Source: Bryopsis sp. KO-2023
Lineage: Eukaryota > Chlorophyta > Ulvophyceae > Bryopsidales > Bryopsidaceae
Length of the DNA: 64,000 bases
Reading direction: 5' to 3'
Assembly (NCBI GenBank): GCA_030272585.1
Contig: BSYQ01000005.1
Location: 4,495,501 to 4,559,500 of the forward strand
Position numbers and translations under genes: made by a program. Every line of letters begins with the position of its first letter. Position 1 is the first letter of the stretch. This document shows positions 35,905 through 47,918 of the stretch, in pieces. The notes beneath the pieces were generated by a model. The model saw only the letters and a list, made by a program, of their open reading frames with translations. It made no database searches and was not told where the DNA came from.

Positions 35905-38884
35905 ATGGCTAACAGAAACCTCGGACATAAAGTGAAACGATACGAGGAAGAGAAGTTCGATCGAAACAGACGCAACGACCGCCAGAAATCGTCGAACGGC
36001 GATGGTCGGTGCAGAGGTTTGAAACACCGTGTTGGGACGGTTGAAAGGAACATGAACGAACTCCTTAAAGGACAGAAAACGTTACTGGAACAGTTGAGCG
36101 AGATCGTGAAAGAGTCGCGACGTCTGACAGATGCTGCGAAAAGTGTGAAACGCAGAGATCAACAAACGACGGTGGGACGAGCTTCTCGTAGGACTGGCAG
36201 ACGCCAGGCGAGGAAGTTACACCAGTCGGAACGGTCAGAAAACAAAAGCGCGAGCTCTGGAACGGAGAGTGACGATGGTGTGACGGACGTCACAGGCGTC
36301 AGGTCAAGGAAAATGCATGTCGAGCATGCAGAGGACGATGCGGCGTCCACAAATGCGGGTGCGCTCGATGATCGACCTGAGGGGCAGATTAAGGCGAAGG
36401 CGAGTCCATGCGCCATGATGCCTCAGGAACGGGTTGGCGTGCATCAGGCCCGTGATCATCAGTCGGAATCAGGGGTGATTTCGAGAAATCCAGGGAGGGA
36501 TTTCAAAGGAAGCGATGACGATGATGAAGCGTCGCAGAGCGCAGGAGCATCGTGTGACGGAAAGGAGCCGACAGCGGTGGATCTAAGGGTGACCGGAGTG
36601 GGATCCAAGACATCGCTGCTGAAATTACACGGCTCGCTGGGCCATGCAGCAGTACGAGTTCTGGTCGATAGCGGAGCGTCGACAGAATTCATTTCAGAAC
36701 GGTTGGTAAAACGGTTGGGATTAAACATCGATGCATTCGAAAAGCATCGACCTGTGACATTAGCAGATGATTCGGTCGCGAATGTCGTCGGATCATGCAC
36801 GACGACGATTCGATTTGGACCATATCGAGTTCGAAGAAAATTTTTGGTCCTGGCTGAATTGGTGCATGATGTTATCTTTGGGAAAAGTTGGTTGTCAGAT
36901 GTGAACCCTAAAATCGACTGGGTATCACACAAACTGAAAATCTGTCGTCCTGGAAAGAAGGATTTGGAATTACAGGGGTACTATGGCGATGATGCTGGAG
37001 GTGGCAACAGTGCGCGGAACCTAAATCTGATTTCGGCAAAACAAATGTCGAAGATCATGCGCAGAGGTCGCGATGAGGTGTTTTCGCTGTGGATTCATGA
37101 TGTCGGAGATGATGATGATTCGGAGGATTTCATGGAGTGGAAAAATTCAGAGGAATGTGGGGGCATAAGAACTGGAGGAGAATTGAGAATGGCTGAACTG
37201 CTGAATGAGAAGTCGATTGCTGAAAGACAAGACAAGTCGAAAGGAACTGCAACTCACAAAAAGGAAGCTACAGAACTGGAAACGGAACTGAACACAGAAA
37301 TCGGGAAATCGGGAAGGACTGAGAGAGTGAACCAAAGGAAGGAATCGAACACAGACCACACTGGATCAACAAATAAACTGGGGAAAAGAATTGATGGACC
37401 AAGTGGAACTCAAGCAAATTCTATCACGAACGTTGAGACTCCTGACCAAGCTAAGGCAAATCAAATAAAGGAGGAACCAATGGGAGTGCCCAAACATGGA
37501 AGTGTGAATGTGGATTCGAAACTGGAACACATGATCGAAAAACTGCCCAAGGAACTGGAAAAACTCAAGGCAGTGCTTCGTCGTCATGCAGATCGGTTTC
37601 CGGAGGATTTACCGACGAAGCTTCCACCCCACAGAAAATTCGACTTTGAGATAAACGAACAGGAAGGGGCGCAGCCGGTTTCTCGACCGATATACCGGTT
37701 AAGCCCGGTCGAACTCAGAGAACTCAGGAAACAACTCGACTACCTTCTCCACCACGGCATGGTCCGTCCCTCACACAGTCCATACGGAGCTCCCGTCCTG
37801 TTCGCACCAAAAGCAGATGGGACTCTCCGTTTTTGCATCGACTACAGGATGCTTAACAAACAAACACTCCGCTCGAAATATTCGCTCCCACGAATGGACG
37901 AAATGGTGGACCAAGTGGAAGGAGCGCGCTGGTTCACGAAAATAGACTTAAGGAGCGGTTACTGGCAGGTCCGCATCAAGAACGAACACATCCACAAGTC
38001 GGCGTTCCGAACTCGGTACGGCCACTTTGAATGGCTAGTGATGCCGTTCGGGTTCGCTGACGCGCCAGCCTATTTTATGCGGCTGATGAACGACACCCTC
38101 CGCCCCTATCTGGATAACTTCGTTCTCGTGTTCCTGGACGATGTGTTAATTTTCAGTAAGGATGCCGACTCGCACGCCGACCACGTGCGTTTGGTGCTGG
38201 AAAGGCTGGAAGAACAAGGTCTGTATGCGAAGTGCAGTAAATGCGAGTTCGGAAAAAGCGGCGTCGAGTTTCTGGGAACGTGGCTGGAACGGGATGGAAC
38301 TTACCCCACGGCGGAGAAGATTAAGTCGATAACAGAATGGCCGACGCCGAAGTCTGTACACGACGTTCGCAGTTTTTTAGGACTGTGTTCGTTTTACCGA
38401 AGGTTCGTCAGGAACTTTTCGGTGCTCGCTGCCCCTTTGACGAATCTGACGAAAAAACACAATGGTTGGAATTGGGGACGGCTAGAGCGGCAGGCTTTCG
38501 AGTCTCTAAAAACGGCTATGACAACGACGCCAGTGCTGAAGCACTTCGACGACGAACTTCCTGTGGTGGTGGCGACCGATGCCTCGCAAGCGGGGATCGG
38601 TGGTGTTCTAATGCAGCGGACAGAAAAAGGATTACACCCTGTGTGTTTCGAGTCGCACAAGTTCACGGAGGCAGAACAGAACTATCCTGTTCACGAGCAG
38701 GAGCTCCTTGCGATTGTGCACTGCCTTAAGAAATGGCGCACATATCTGGAGGGGCGGCACTTCGTTTTGCGAACTGATAATGCGAGTTTGGTGTGGCTGG
38801 ATACGCAGAAGGGATTGACGCGACGACAGGTGCGATGGACGCAGTTCCTAGCACCGTTCGACTTCGACACTGTGCACATAAAAG
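35905..38884 (+). CDS. Chromovirus polyprotein, first part: protease, reverse transcriptase, RNase H
   Basis: One frame runs from a start 95 bp after the LTR to the hAT insertion. The first 240 or so residues are basic and partly coiled-coil (NMNELLKGQKTLLEQ) and lack a visible CCHC zinc knuckle, which is unusual for Gag. Next is a retropepsin (VLVDSGASTEFIS, about residue 252), then a 200-residue charged, low-complexity linker. Reverse transcriptase follows (FCIDYRMLNKQT; catalytic FLDDVLIFS near residue 745), then RNase H with ATDASQAGIGG near 893. The frame is open to the break at 38884. It resumes at 44873 in the same phase once the insertion and one target duplication are discounted, so the polyprotein is otherwise intact. 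It reads to a stop at 38892 within the transposon. Confidence 0.95.
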
Positions 38885-38911
38885 CATACTAGGGATCCGA
38901 TGCCGACATGT

Positions 38912-39200
38912 CGGTCATCGATCAAACCGATCTCCGATCAAGATCGGTCCCTGCAGTTTCCGATCAAGCCGATCACCGATAAGATCGGTCCGATCAGACC
39001 GATCGCCGATCAAAATCGGACCGATCAAAAAAAAACGGTCCGACTTTTCCGATCAAAATCGGCCGATCACCCAGTTCTGCCTCGGAAACCAGATCGGATC
39101 GGGATCGGGATCGGCGGTTTCCGATCAGATCGGAAATTGACCGATCTGATCGGCGCGTCGCCGATCATGATCGGCGACGCATTATCACTCGACAACGATC
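38912..39200. repeat. Left subterminal GATC-type repeats of hAT
   Basis: Over twenty copies of CGATC/GATCG-containing words (CCGATCA, AGATCGG and variants) in both orientations. The layout mirrors the right end, as expected for transposase-binding sites. Confidence 0.8.
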
Positions 39201-39282
39201 AAATCGCTGGTCCGGCTACCGATTCCCCTGATCGGCACCACATCAAAGCCCGTGGCGTCGGATTATCCGTGTTTCCGTGAAC

Positions 39283-41922
39283 ATGAGAGGCAACAGGAGA
39301 AAGACGAAACCGCGAGCGCAACCGCGAGCGCTGCACCGTATCTTACCTCCCGTCGAGCTGTCCGGGGATGACTTGCGAGGCGAACCGAACGCAGTTCAGC
39401 CGACGCCACACCGCTGGAGCTCTGATTCTGTGAACCCAAAGGGGGTTGCACGCGGAGGGGGAAGAGGATCTGGAACTGGAACGGAAACAGGAGGAGCAGG
39501 AACACGATCTGGAACAGAAACCGGTGAGTGTGGCAAATTTGCTGTGCAGTGAACTCATCAGATGTGATTGTCTTGGTGGGGCACTCTTGGGGTGTTGGTG
39601 TTTCCTTGCATCTGCCTCCAGGTAGGGACATGTCACCTGTGGGCTTTGATATGCTTCAGAAGATATGGCCTTGGGCCTCATGCTGGTTGTCTTGTAGTGG
39701 ATCTCACATTCCAAACATCAGCTCGGACGCAGGCACAGAACCAGAAACGGACCGGAATCCACACTTGGGTGGACTCCATGTATGTACAGAACAGTGCAGG
39801 AGAAATGGAGCGATTTGTGGATGAATGGAACAGGAAAGTAGTGACCTGTAGGATATGCAGGAGTCAGTTGGTCTACAGCAAGGGAGGCCGCACCTCGTTG
39901 TTGACCCATGCTAAGAGGCATGGTCTCACCACCCCGGAGCAGATGCAGATCGCTGTCCACAACGGATTTGTGGGACATCATCAGGAGCAGGGGGGGGAAC
40001 GGATCGTTTCGTTCGGAAACCAGAGAACGTTGCCTTTCGTGTCTAGATGGGGCTGCCTGACCAAAGAGTACAAAAACTTCCGGGATCATGTCATGAAATT
40101 CGTGGTCAGCACCGGTGCAGCTTTCAGGTGTGTGGAGGACAAACATTTCAGAGCCATGTGCTCCTCCCTTAATGCATCTGCACCTTGTCTGAGTGCAAAG
40201 ACCATCTCCACCAACGTTGGGCTTTCAGCGAAACGGCTCAGCAAAAGGATCCGAGAAGAGGACCTCGGAAAATTCAGACCCTGCTTCGTTGCAGATGGCT
40301 GGTCGCAGGAACCGAAGCACTGGTTTGCCATGGGAGCTGTTTATATCCACCGGGACGCTGAACAGGATCTGTTTGAACTGAAGCGGATCAGCTTGGGAAC
40401 CTGGGACCTGAAGGGAAATTGTGATGCTGAGGACATCAAAAAAAAAATGGCAGAAATTCGGGATCGGTACAACCTGGGCGATTACCGGGCAAGCATTGTC
40501 ACAGATCATGAATCAAGAATGGGTGCGGCCTGTGAACGCAAAGGTGAATACGACTGGCACGGATGCTGCACTCACCGGATCAATCTCGGAGTCAGAAAAG
40601 CCCTGAACCAGGCACCTGAGCCGTTGGAATTCCTGATCAAGAAGGTCCGTCAGATCTGTGTCCGTGTCATGGGATCTGCCAACCTGTGGGAAAGTTTCAA
40701 GACAATCCAAGAAGCGCGCATATACAAGGAAGATTATGACCGGGACCGGGCTGCAGCGGATGCGGATATGCAGAGCCAGGCCAGCCGGAACCAGGTTGGC
40801 AGTCAGAACCAGAGTCAGAATCGAAGTCAGGCTGGCACCTCCGACCAGAATCAGGATCAGAACCAGGCTGAGGAGGAGGGGCCCTTCCCCATGTACTCCT
40901 CTGATGAGGAGGAATGTCCTGATGATGACTGGTTGATGGAGGAAACAGAAGACTGCCCTGGACCAGTCAGGAGATCGCAGCGGATCCTGAGATTGACCCT
41001 GCCCGTTGAAACCAGGTGGAACTCTGTGTGGTACATGCTGCATCGGTTCCTGATCCTGAAGGAGGATATGCGTAAAATGCTGCAGACCATGTCTGAAGAG
41101 GATCGGTTGACAGAATTGGAATGGATACAACTCCGGCACCTGCATTCGATCTTACAGCCATACAAGGAAGCTACCAAGCGCATGGAGGCTGAAAAAACGG
41201 TCACCTGTTCGCTGGTTCTGATGGTCATGGCCCGGGTCAGTGACATCATCGACAAAATGGATTTACCCTGTCAGGACTTGGATCAGTTCAGAAAGCAGCT
41301 CAGAAGCAATATGGATGAGGAATTCGATGATCCAAACTGGCTCCTGGCCGTCGGATGCATGCAACAACTGGATCCGTCACGTTTGCGATTGGATGATCCT
41401 GTTATCACTCGGTATCTGTGGGGATCGGACCAGTTCCATGAATTCAAATCTCGGTGGTCTCGGTGCGATCTGTGGGTGAATGATGTGCTAGAGGAGTGCA
41501 ACAAGCTCATAATGTGCATCAAAGAGAGACCGGATCAGGAGGCAGGAGCAGATGCATGCGGCACCTTCAGAGGACCAGAAAAAAGCCCGGTGCATTCCAC
41601 GTATGACTGGCTCACAGTTGTCCATCCATCAGGGGATCCAACCGATTCAGGAACAGATGAGTGGGAACGGTACTGTGCAGTGAGGGCAACCCCCCTCACA
41701 TCTGTACTGACTTCAGGTCTGGAGTGGTGGCGGTTAAATCAGGCTCTGTACCCAGCTGTAGCAGTTCTGGCAGCCGAGTATTTGTGCATACCAGCGTCCA
41801 GTGCATCTGTGGAACGGATGTTCAGTATTAACGGGCATCAGTTGAATAAGCGCAGGAGGCGGATTCAGGTTTCCAAGGTGCGGGATCTGACACTGATACG
41901 GGACAATCTGGATATGATTTAG
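39283..41922 (+). CDS. hAT transposase, two exons, apparently intact
   Basis: Exon 39283-39523 (donor G/GTGAGT) joins 39698-41922 (acceptor TTGTAG) in phase, giving 821 residues. An in-frame alternative acceptor is at 39721. The order is: basic Gly/Thr-rich N-terminus; BED-type zinc finger (CRICRSQ, then LLTHAKRH); RNase H-like core with the first acidic segment FVADGWSQ; then IVTDHESRMGA and CCTHRINLGVRKAL. A Gln/Asn-rich insert (SQNQSQNRSQ) and ETRWNSVWYML follow. The C-terminal dimerisation region has IPASSASVERMFSINGHQL, the signature end of hAT transposases. No frame break was seen. It should cut and paste this element using the 12-bp ends. Confidence 0.93.
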
Positions 41923-41980
41923 TGTGGTTCCCTTCTTTTTTTCTGCAACCTGGATCTGAATCTGTTTCTGATGCAAATTG

Positions 41981-42290
41981 GATCTGTTCCAGATTCCATG
42001 GTTTGGCAGGGGTTTTTGTGGAGGGGTCAGTCTTGGTTTTTCCGTTTTTTAACAGGCAGTTTTTTAACATGCAACCTGGATCTGTTCCAGATTCCATGGT
42101 TTGGCAGGGGTTTTTGTGGAGGGGTCAGTCTTGGTTTTTCCGTTTTTTAACAGGCAGTTTTTTAACATGCAACCTGGATCTGTTCCAGATTCCATGGTTT
42201 GGCAGGGGTTTTTGTGGAGGGGTCAGTCTTGGTTTTTCCGTTTTTTAACAGGCAGTTTTTCAACATGCAACCTGGATCTGTTCCAGTTTT
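41981..42290 (+). repeat. 98-bp tandem repeat inside hAT
   Basis: A 98-bp unit beginning GATCTGTTCCAGATTCCATG starts at 41981, 42079, 42177 and, truncated, 42275. It lies just after the transposase stop, between the two convergent hAT genes. Confidence 0.9.
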
Positions 42291-42603
42291 CCGTAGTCTC
42301 CCTCGGGGTGAACATCATCCACAAACGGTTTTACATTTCACTGAGTCCGGAAACCGTTCATCATCATCCACTGAGTCACTGATCCACTGAGTCCTGATCC
42401 TGATCCCAATACTGCTTCCTGAAAACTCGATATCCTCCACCAGAGCAGTGTACCATTTCGTTCTTTCATCCACATCCACTCAGTCATCACAAATCATCAC
42501 ATTCCTACCCAGCAAAGCTGATCCTGATCCTGCTCCTCTACAAAATCGATTTCTCCCACCAGTGCACCATTCCATTGTCAAACTCTGGACAATCATCACA
42601 TTC

Positions 42604-44225
42604 CTACCCTTCAAACCCACCCCCATGGTGCTGCTGATCCTGGTCCTGCTCCTGCTCCTCTACAACATCGATTTCTTCCACCAGTGCATCATTCCATTCT
42701 CTAACGCTGAACACTGTGCCCGAGTTCCCTGAATGACGCCTGAAACCGTCCAACCCCCCTCTTCCGGTTCTCCTGTAAACTTTAGTGTCTGATATGACAA
42801 TGCCATGGATATATAATGCTTCCTTTATTCTGTGGAGAATCCACGAGTTTTCCAGGGCCACGTTTTGGAGGAACTGTACCAGGTGGACCATCGACCGGAA
42901 GCTGATGGGGAATTGGATTTTATAATCTCCGTTGAAGGTGTACCTGGTCCTGAGCTCCATGTCCTCCAACCGCAGCTGAACCCGCTCCTCATCCGATAAT
43001 TGGATCTGGTCCTGTTGTACTGGGCACCTTCTGGGCACGGCTCTACCGCGCTGATCCGTTTGACAGGAGAAGCCATCAAAATCTCTCGGGAACGGGGTTT
43101 CTACTGGGTACCTCTGGGGCTCACTCTGGTCCTGCCTGTGTGCGTGCATCTGGGCCCGCATCTGTTCAAAGTTAGGTTGGGGACCCCTGCCACCACTTCT
43201 GAGAGGTTCGTTTCCGAATCCTGATCCAGGCCTTGATCCTGACCCAAGTCCTGACCCCGATCCAAACCCTGATCCAAACCCCGATCCATATCCTGAATCT
43301 GGGTACTCTCCATCTTCATATTCCGCACAGGATCCACGCCCTGGTTGAGGTCGGAACTCCCCAATCAGCTCCACTTCGCTGTCATCGTCTCCCCAGTGTT
43401 CCACAGGCTCCACCTTGATGAATGAGCCAGGTCCTGATGGGGCCGGTTCATACGATGCTGCTGGTGGTGCCATTCCTGACCCTGATCCAACCGGTGGTGC
43501 TGCTGCTGGCGCTGAGGATCCTGATCCAGATGGCATGGGTGGTGCTGCTGGTGGTGCTGCTGGTGCTGGTGCTGGTGCTGGTGCTGGTGCTGGTGCTGGT
43601 GGTAATGGAATCGAGAAGTCTGCAGCAATCTGATCCGAGATTACTATCATATTCTGGACCTCAACTTCTAGCTGAGCCAGGTTCTGTTCCAGGCAATATC
43701 CTGTGAGCACTCCTGCTCCATACACAACAACTTGTTACCCTAACAGGAAAAAAACAATAAAACAACCGCAGCATCAGATATTCAACTGATTTAACTCACC
43801 TGTTTTAACCGATATCACCCGATGCGTATCCGAAGCCAGGTTCTGGTAACCCTCTCTCACGATTCCGGGTGGGCCTTGCTCCAGGTACACCAGCAAACGG
43901 TCCACGAGTCTGGGCAGGTACGGGTCGTTGTCCATCGCAGCTTGCAGATAACCGGATCCGAGAGTACTGCAAACCTTCAGGAACGGAACCTACACAACCA
44001 AGCAAACAAGAAATCTGTTTCCGGACAGACACCAACAGCAGCACCAACAGAAACCGCGACAACGATACTTACCCGTTCCAATCCGAAAAACCGACGCAGG
44101 GACCGGACGCAGCCATAGATTCTCTGCCGCGCGTCGGCAGGTTCTTTTCCCACCGCGGGAGGAATCGCGCCACCGAGGCTGTTAAGCTCCCGGGCGTACC
44201 GAATAGCAGGGAACGCGTCGACCAT
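42604..44225 (-). CDS. Second gene of the hAT element, unknown function, three exons
   Basis: Minus-strand exons 44073-44225, 43800-43989 and 42604-43730 join in phase to 1470 nt (489 residues), with GTAAGT and GTGAGT donors. The first 115 residues look globular and helical (QRIYGCVRSLRRFFGLER, YLPRLVDRLLVYLEQG). A low-complexity centre follows, with an (AP)n run encoded by a GGTGCT repeat, plus Gly/Ser and Asp/Glu stretches and GSGFGSGFGSGSG. The last 120 residues again look folded (MELRTRYTFNGDYKIQFPIS, NVALENSWILHRIKEALYIHG). I recognise no family. Its place wholly inside the terminal repeats, with intact frame and introns, makes it a resident gene of the transposon, perhaps an accessory protein or captured host gene. 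Confidence 0.75.
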
Positions 44226-44516
44226 TTCAGAAACCGAGAGAAAAAAAACAGGACCTGGGGTAAAGGGACCGAAACCGGGACAAAAACAGGGACCGAAACA
44301 GGGACCGCAATATGCAAACAGAGACAAGTCCAAGCATAACACGAGAAAAGAAGGTGGCCCAAACGCCTCGAGGCTCGACATATATTGGAGGCAGTTTTGC
44401 GCTGGACGTCACATCTGAGTCATCGGTGTGTCAGTGAACACGGGTAGTCGGATCGCAAGTCGGCATCAGACCCACACAACCGATTTTGAATGATGTGACC
44501 GACATTGCGCCTTTCA

Positions 44517-44760
44517 CACCGATCATGATCGGCACACCCCGATCACTGCACCGATCAAAGAAAACACGCCGACTTTGATCGGCCGACTATTCCGATCACA
44601 GCTCCACGCCTTGATCGGATCGGGATCGTGATCGGCCGACGCCGTTCTTTGATCGGATCGGTCGCCGATCCCGATTAATCGGTCCGATCATAACACCGAT
44701 CACCGATGATCGACGCCGATCATGATCGGTTTTGAAAAAAAAAAAAAAAACCGACTTTTT
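44517..44760. repeat. Right subterminal GATC-type repeats of hAT
   Basis: Dense CCGATC/GATCGG words in both orientations, the mirror of the left end. Confidence 0.8.
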
Positions 44761-44872
44761 TTGTATCACTCCAAAACACACGTTCGTGAAAACCAGAGTC
44801 CGATCCGACCCCGTTTAGACCTGTTTACAGCAGGCCGATTATTACCTATCATATCCCTAGTATGCATAAAAG

Positions 44873-47190
44873 GGACGGACAACGTTGTGGCCGACGCCTT
44901 GAGTAGGTGTCCTCAACCCAACAGGAGTTCTGGATTGAGTTCAGGAGGGGATGAGGAGTCGTCAGCCCAACAGAAGTCGTCAGGCAAAGTAATTGAGCTG
45001 TGGACAGATGAATGTGTCGATCGGAAAGTTGCAGGAACAACGAACAGACAAATGCTGAAGGAGTATAAGACAAATGACCACCAAGGAAATCAAGCTGACA
45101 AAGGACAACAGAACCAGAAATTAATGGAACAGGAGGGGGAACTTGGTTCTCTCCAAACACCCAACAGAGAACAAGAACAGAATGGCAACCAAACTGAACA
45201 AGGGAGTCTGATTGAGAAGCAAACTGGGGATATGCTATCACAGACTGAAATAAACAAACTGCTGGAAACATCTGGTGCTGGAGATAGCACAGGTGTAAGG
45301 AAGCCTTCGGGGCTACCACTGGAGCAAAAGAACAAAGGAAGTGGAGGGGAAGAGGAAGAAAACACCCCTGGCACAGGCAAACCAGTAGAGACTGGAATTT
45401 CGACTGATGAGTTGAATGAAGGTCCAGTGGCAGCTCTAAAACCACCTAAGAGTGAGGGAAAGTCCAAGAAAGAAGTGAGGATTAATCCACAAGCAACTGA
45501 GTTGAAATGTTGGTCTTCTGGAGAGGAATCTGAAGGGATCCCTGAGAAGTTAAGACCACTTGGACAGCGACTGGTAAATGATGCAGACAGTTGCAGAATG
45601 GAGGCAAACATGGCACAGAATCAAACTATGGATGGAGGAGCCCCATCCCTGAATGTGTTGACAAGAAGTCAAGTGGAACAAGTGAAGATACCAAGAGAAA
45701 AGATCAGAACTGAGCAAGGAAAGGATGGATATTGCATCAACATCAAGGACCTACTGGAAAAACAGGATGCTAATGTCATCAAGCAATTCAAGTTACAGGA
45801 GGGAATCATCATGAAGCTGACTGGACAGTTAGTCATACCCACATCCATCAGGCAGGATGTTCTGAAAGAGGCACATGACTCAGCGATTTCAGGACATAAA
45901 GGCAGAGAGAGGACCCTTGATTTAATCAAGAGGTACTTCTATTGGAGGAGACTAGATAAAGATGTGGCTGATTACTGTAGAACTTGTCCAGAATGTCAGA
46001 AATCAAAGGCAGAGGCGAAGCTTCCAGCAGGGAAGCTCCAGCCACTTCCGATACCGGAACGACGTTGGGAATCGGTCAGTCTCGACTTGATCGTGCAGCT
46101 TCCGGAAACAGAGCGAAGACATTCGGCGATAGTGGTGTTCATCGACAGATTAAGCAAAATGACGCACTTCATACCGACGTCGACGAGCGCGTCTGCCAGG
46201 GATTTGGCAGACATATTCTTCAGAGAAGTGTGGCGACACCACGGGATGCCAACGAGTTTGGTGTCGGACCGCGACAGTCGTTTCGTCTCGGCATTCTGGC
46301 GACGACTAATGGAGCTGAGTGGGACGTCACTGAAGATGAGCTCGGCGTTTCACCCGCAGACCGACGGCCAAACAGAACGAATGAACAGGGTGCTGGAAGA
46401 GACGTTAAGATGCTATGTCGACGCTCGACGACGCGATTGGGACGAGAGGCTACCTGCCGCCGAATTCGCGTATAACAATGGGAAGCATACGTCGACTGGC
46501 CACACGCCGTTTTATTTGAACTCGGGGGAGCATCCATTGGTACCGATGGCGCTTATCGGAGGTCGACGCGTCGAGAGCGAGATTCGTGGCGTGCACGACA
46601 TTCTGTCGAATATGCGCAGTGACTTGGAATTGGCGAAACAACTGTGGAAACAAGCTCAGGAGAGGCAACGGAAGTACGCCGACAAGTCGCGACGTGAAGA
46701 GAACTTCGCGGTCGGGGATCGAGTTTTGCTGACGACCCAGAATCTGTCATTTGCTGGCAGCGGGATTTCGCCGAAGCTCGGACCACGTTTCGTGGGGCCG
46801 TTTGAAGTGGTCGCAAGGGTCGGACAGGTTGCGTATAAGCTGAAGTTGCCGGAGACGTGGAAGATTCACGACGTATTCCACGTGGTGAGATTGCGGAGAT
46901 TTAAAGAGTCGTCAGAGTTTCGACGACCTGAACCAGAGCCGCCTGCACCTGTGGTTAATGAAGAAGAACTCGAGTATGAGGTCGAAAGAGTGTTGGACCA
47001 CAAGGAGGTGAAACGCGGACGATCTGTGACGAGAAGATATCTGATTCGCTGGGTCGGCTATGGGATCGAACACGATTCCTGGGAGCCGTGGAAGCACTTG
47101 GTTAACGCGTCAGAAAGGGTGGCGGCATACCACCAACTGGTCGGAATCCAGCCTACGAAGGAAGAAGCTACCCTTCGGGGGCGGACGTGA
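44873..47190 (+). CDS. Chromovirus polyprotein, second part: integrase and chromodomain
   Basis: This continues the interrupted polyprotein in phase; without the hAT and one target duplication the two parts total 1765 residues. It opens with the RNase H/integrase junction (NVVADALSRCPQ), then a 250-residue Gln/Glu/Lys-rich spacer. The integrase HHCC zinc finger follows (HDSAISGHKGRERTL, YCRTCPECQKSK). The catalytic core has SLDLIVQLP, VSDRDSRFVSAFW and the Glu in QTDGQTERMNRVLEET. The C-terminal part has FVGPFEVV and a chromodomain (YEVERVLDHKEV, YLIRWVGYG, DSWEPWKHL), which steers chromovirus integration to modified chromatin. The stop is at 47188-47190. The present mRNA would have to cross the hAT, so this copy cannot make the full protein. 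Confidence 0.95.
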
Positions 47191-47902
47191 TTGGTGGTGA
47201 CGACTTTGCGACGATCGAGGCGAAGGACGACCAGAATACCCACAGACTGACGGAGTGCGAGGGAGCGGTTATCGGATTGCGTGATGGGTACTACCGCTAG
47301 GCAACCGCAGACTGCTTTGGGTAAGTCGCTGGAAACCGATCGAAGTCGAAGTGGAAGTTTTTAGAAAAGAGGATTCGAAAAGGAAGTGAAAAGAAAATCG
47401 AATTTGGGTAGCCTGGGAAGAGGCTAGTGTTTTGGAACCTGAATGACCTGATTGTTTATTGACTGGGGATTTCTTATTTTTACTGGAACATTTGGGATTC
47501 TTGGGACTGGATTCCTGTGTTTTGATTTTTCTGTACTCCCTAGCACTTCCTGGACTTTGAATGATTTGATTATGTTTCTGGAGGGGAGTTTGCTAGAGTG
47601 CTGGCTGTGAATTGTTTATTTGCTAGCTGGGAGTCAGTGAGACATTGATTGATTGACTGTTTATTGAATTGACTTGGGCTGGATTCGAACTCGAGTGGGC
47701 TAGAATGAAATGAGCTGAGCTTTGCCTTTTGGGATTGGCTCGCTTGAGAGAACGGGATAGTGGGACGTTTTTCTCTCTATTCTCGGATTGATTCGGATTC
47801 GGACTTTTGACGGACTTTGGACTGATTTTTGGGATACGATCCTGAGTTGCTCTTTTGGATTTTGATAGATGTGACCTCACTCGCCTGACTGGAGTTTAGT
47901 CG
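47191..47902 (+). other. 3' non-coding part of chromovirus
   Basis: About 700 bp between the polyprotein stop and the purine tract, T- and G-rich with many imperfect TTGGGA/CTGGA words. No frame is credible, and there is no envelope-like gene. Confidence 0.7.
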
Positions 47903-47918
47903 GTGAGGTGGAGGGGAT

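Larger units (their letters stand above)
38885..44864 (+). mobile_element. Autonomous-looking hAT DNA transposon with two genes
   Basis: A 5,980-bp element with 12-bp terminal inverted repeats CATACTAGGGAT (38885-38896 and, inverted, 44853-44864). The 8-bp target duplication CATAAAAG is at 38877-38884 and 44865-44872. The 8-bp duplication and the transposase define hAT. About 300 bp inside each end is packed with CCGATC/GATCGG-type motifs, probable transposase-binding subterminal repeats. It encodes a spliced transposase on the plus strand and a second spliced gene on the minus strand, converging near 42-42.6 kb. The perfect duplication and intact frames suggest a recent, possibly active, insertion into the chromovirus. 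Confidence 0.95.

Noticed and set aside
40513..41145. 210-codon minus-strand frame in the hAT
   Set aside because: It is the antisense shadow of the transposase coding frame.
41981..42290. CRISPR-like array
   Set aside because: Copies are contiguous 98-bp tandem units with no spacers, inside a eukaryotic transposon.
44849..45611. Minus-strand frames of 170-200 codons
   Set aside because: Antisense shadows of the low-complexity linker in the chromovirus polyprotein.
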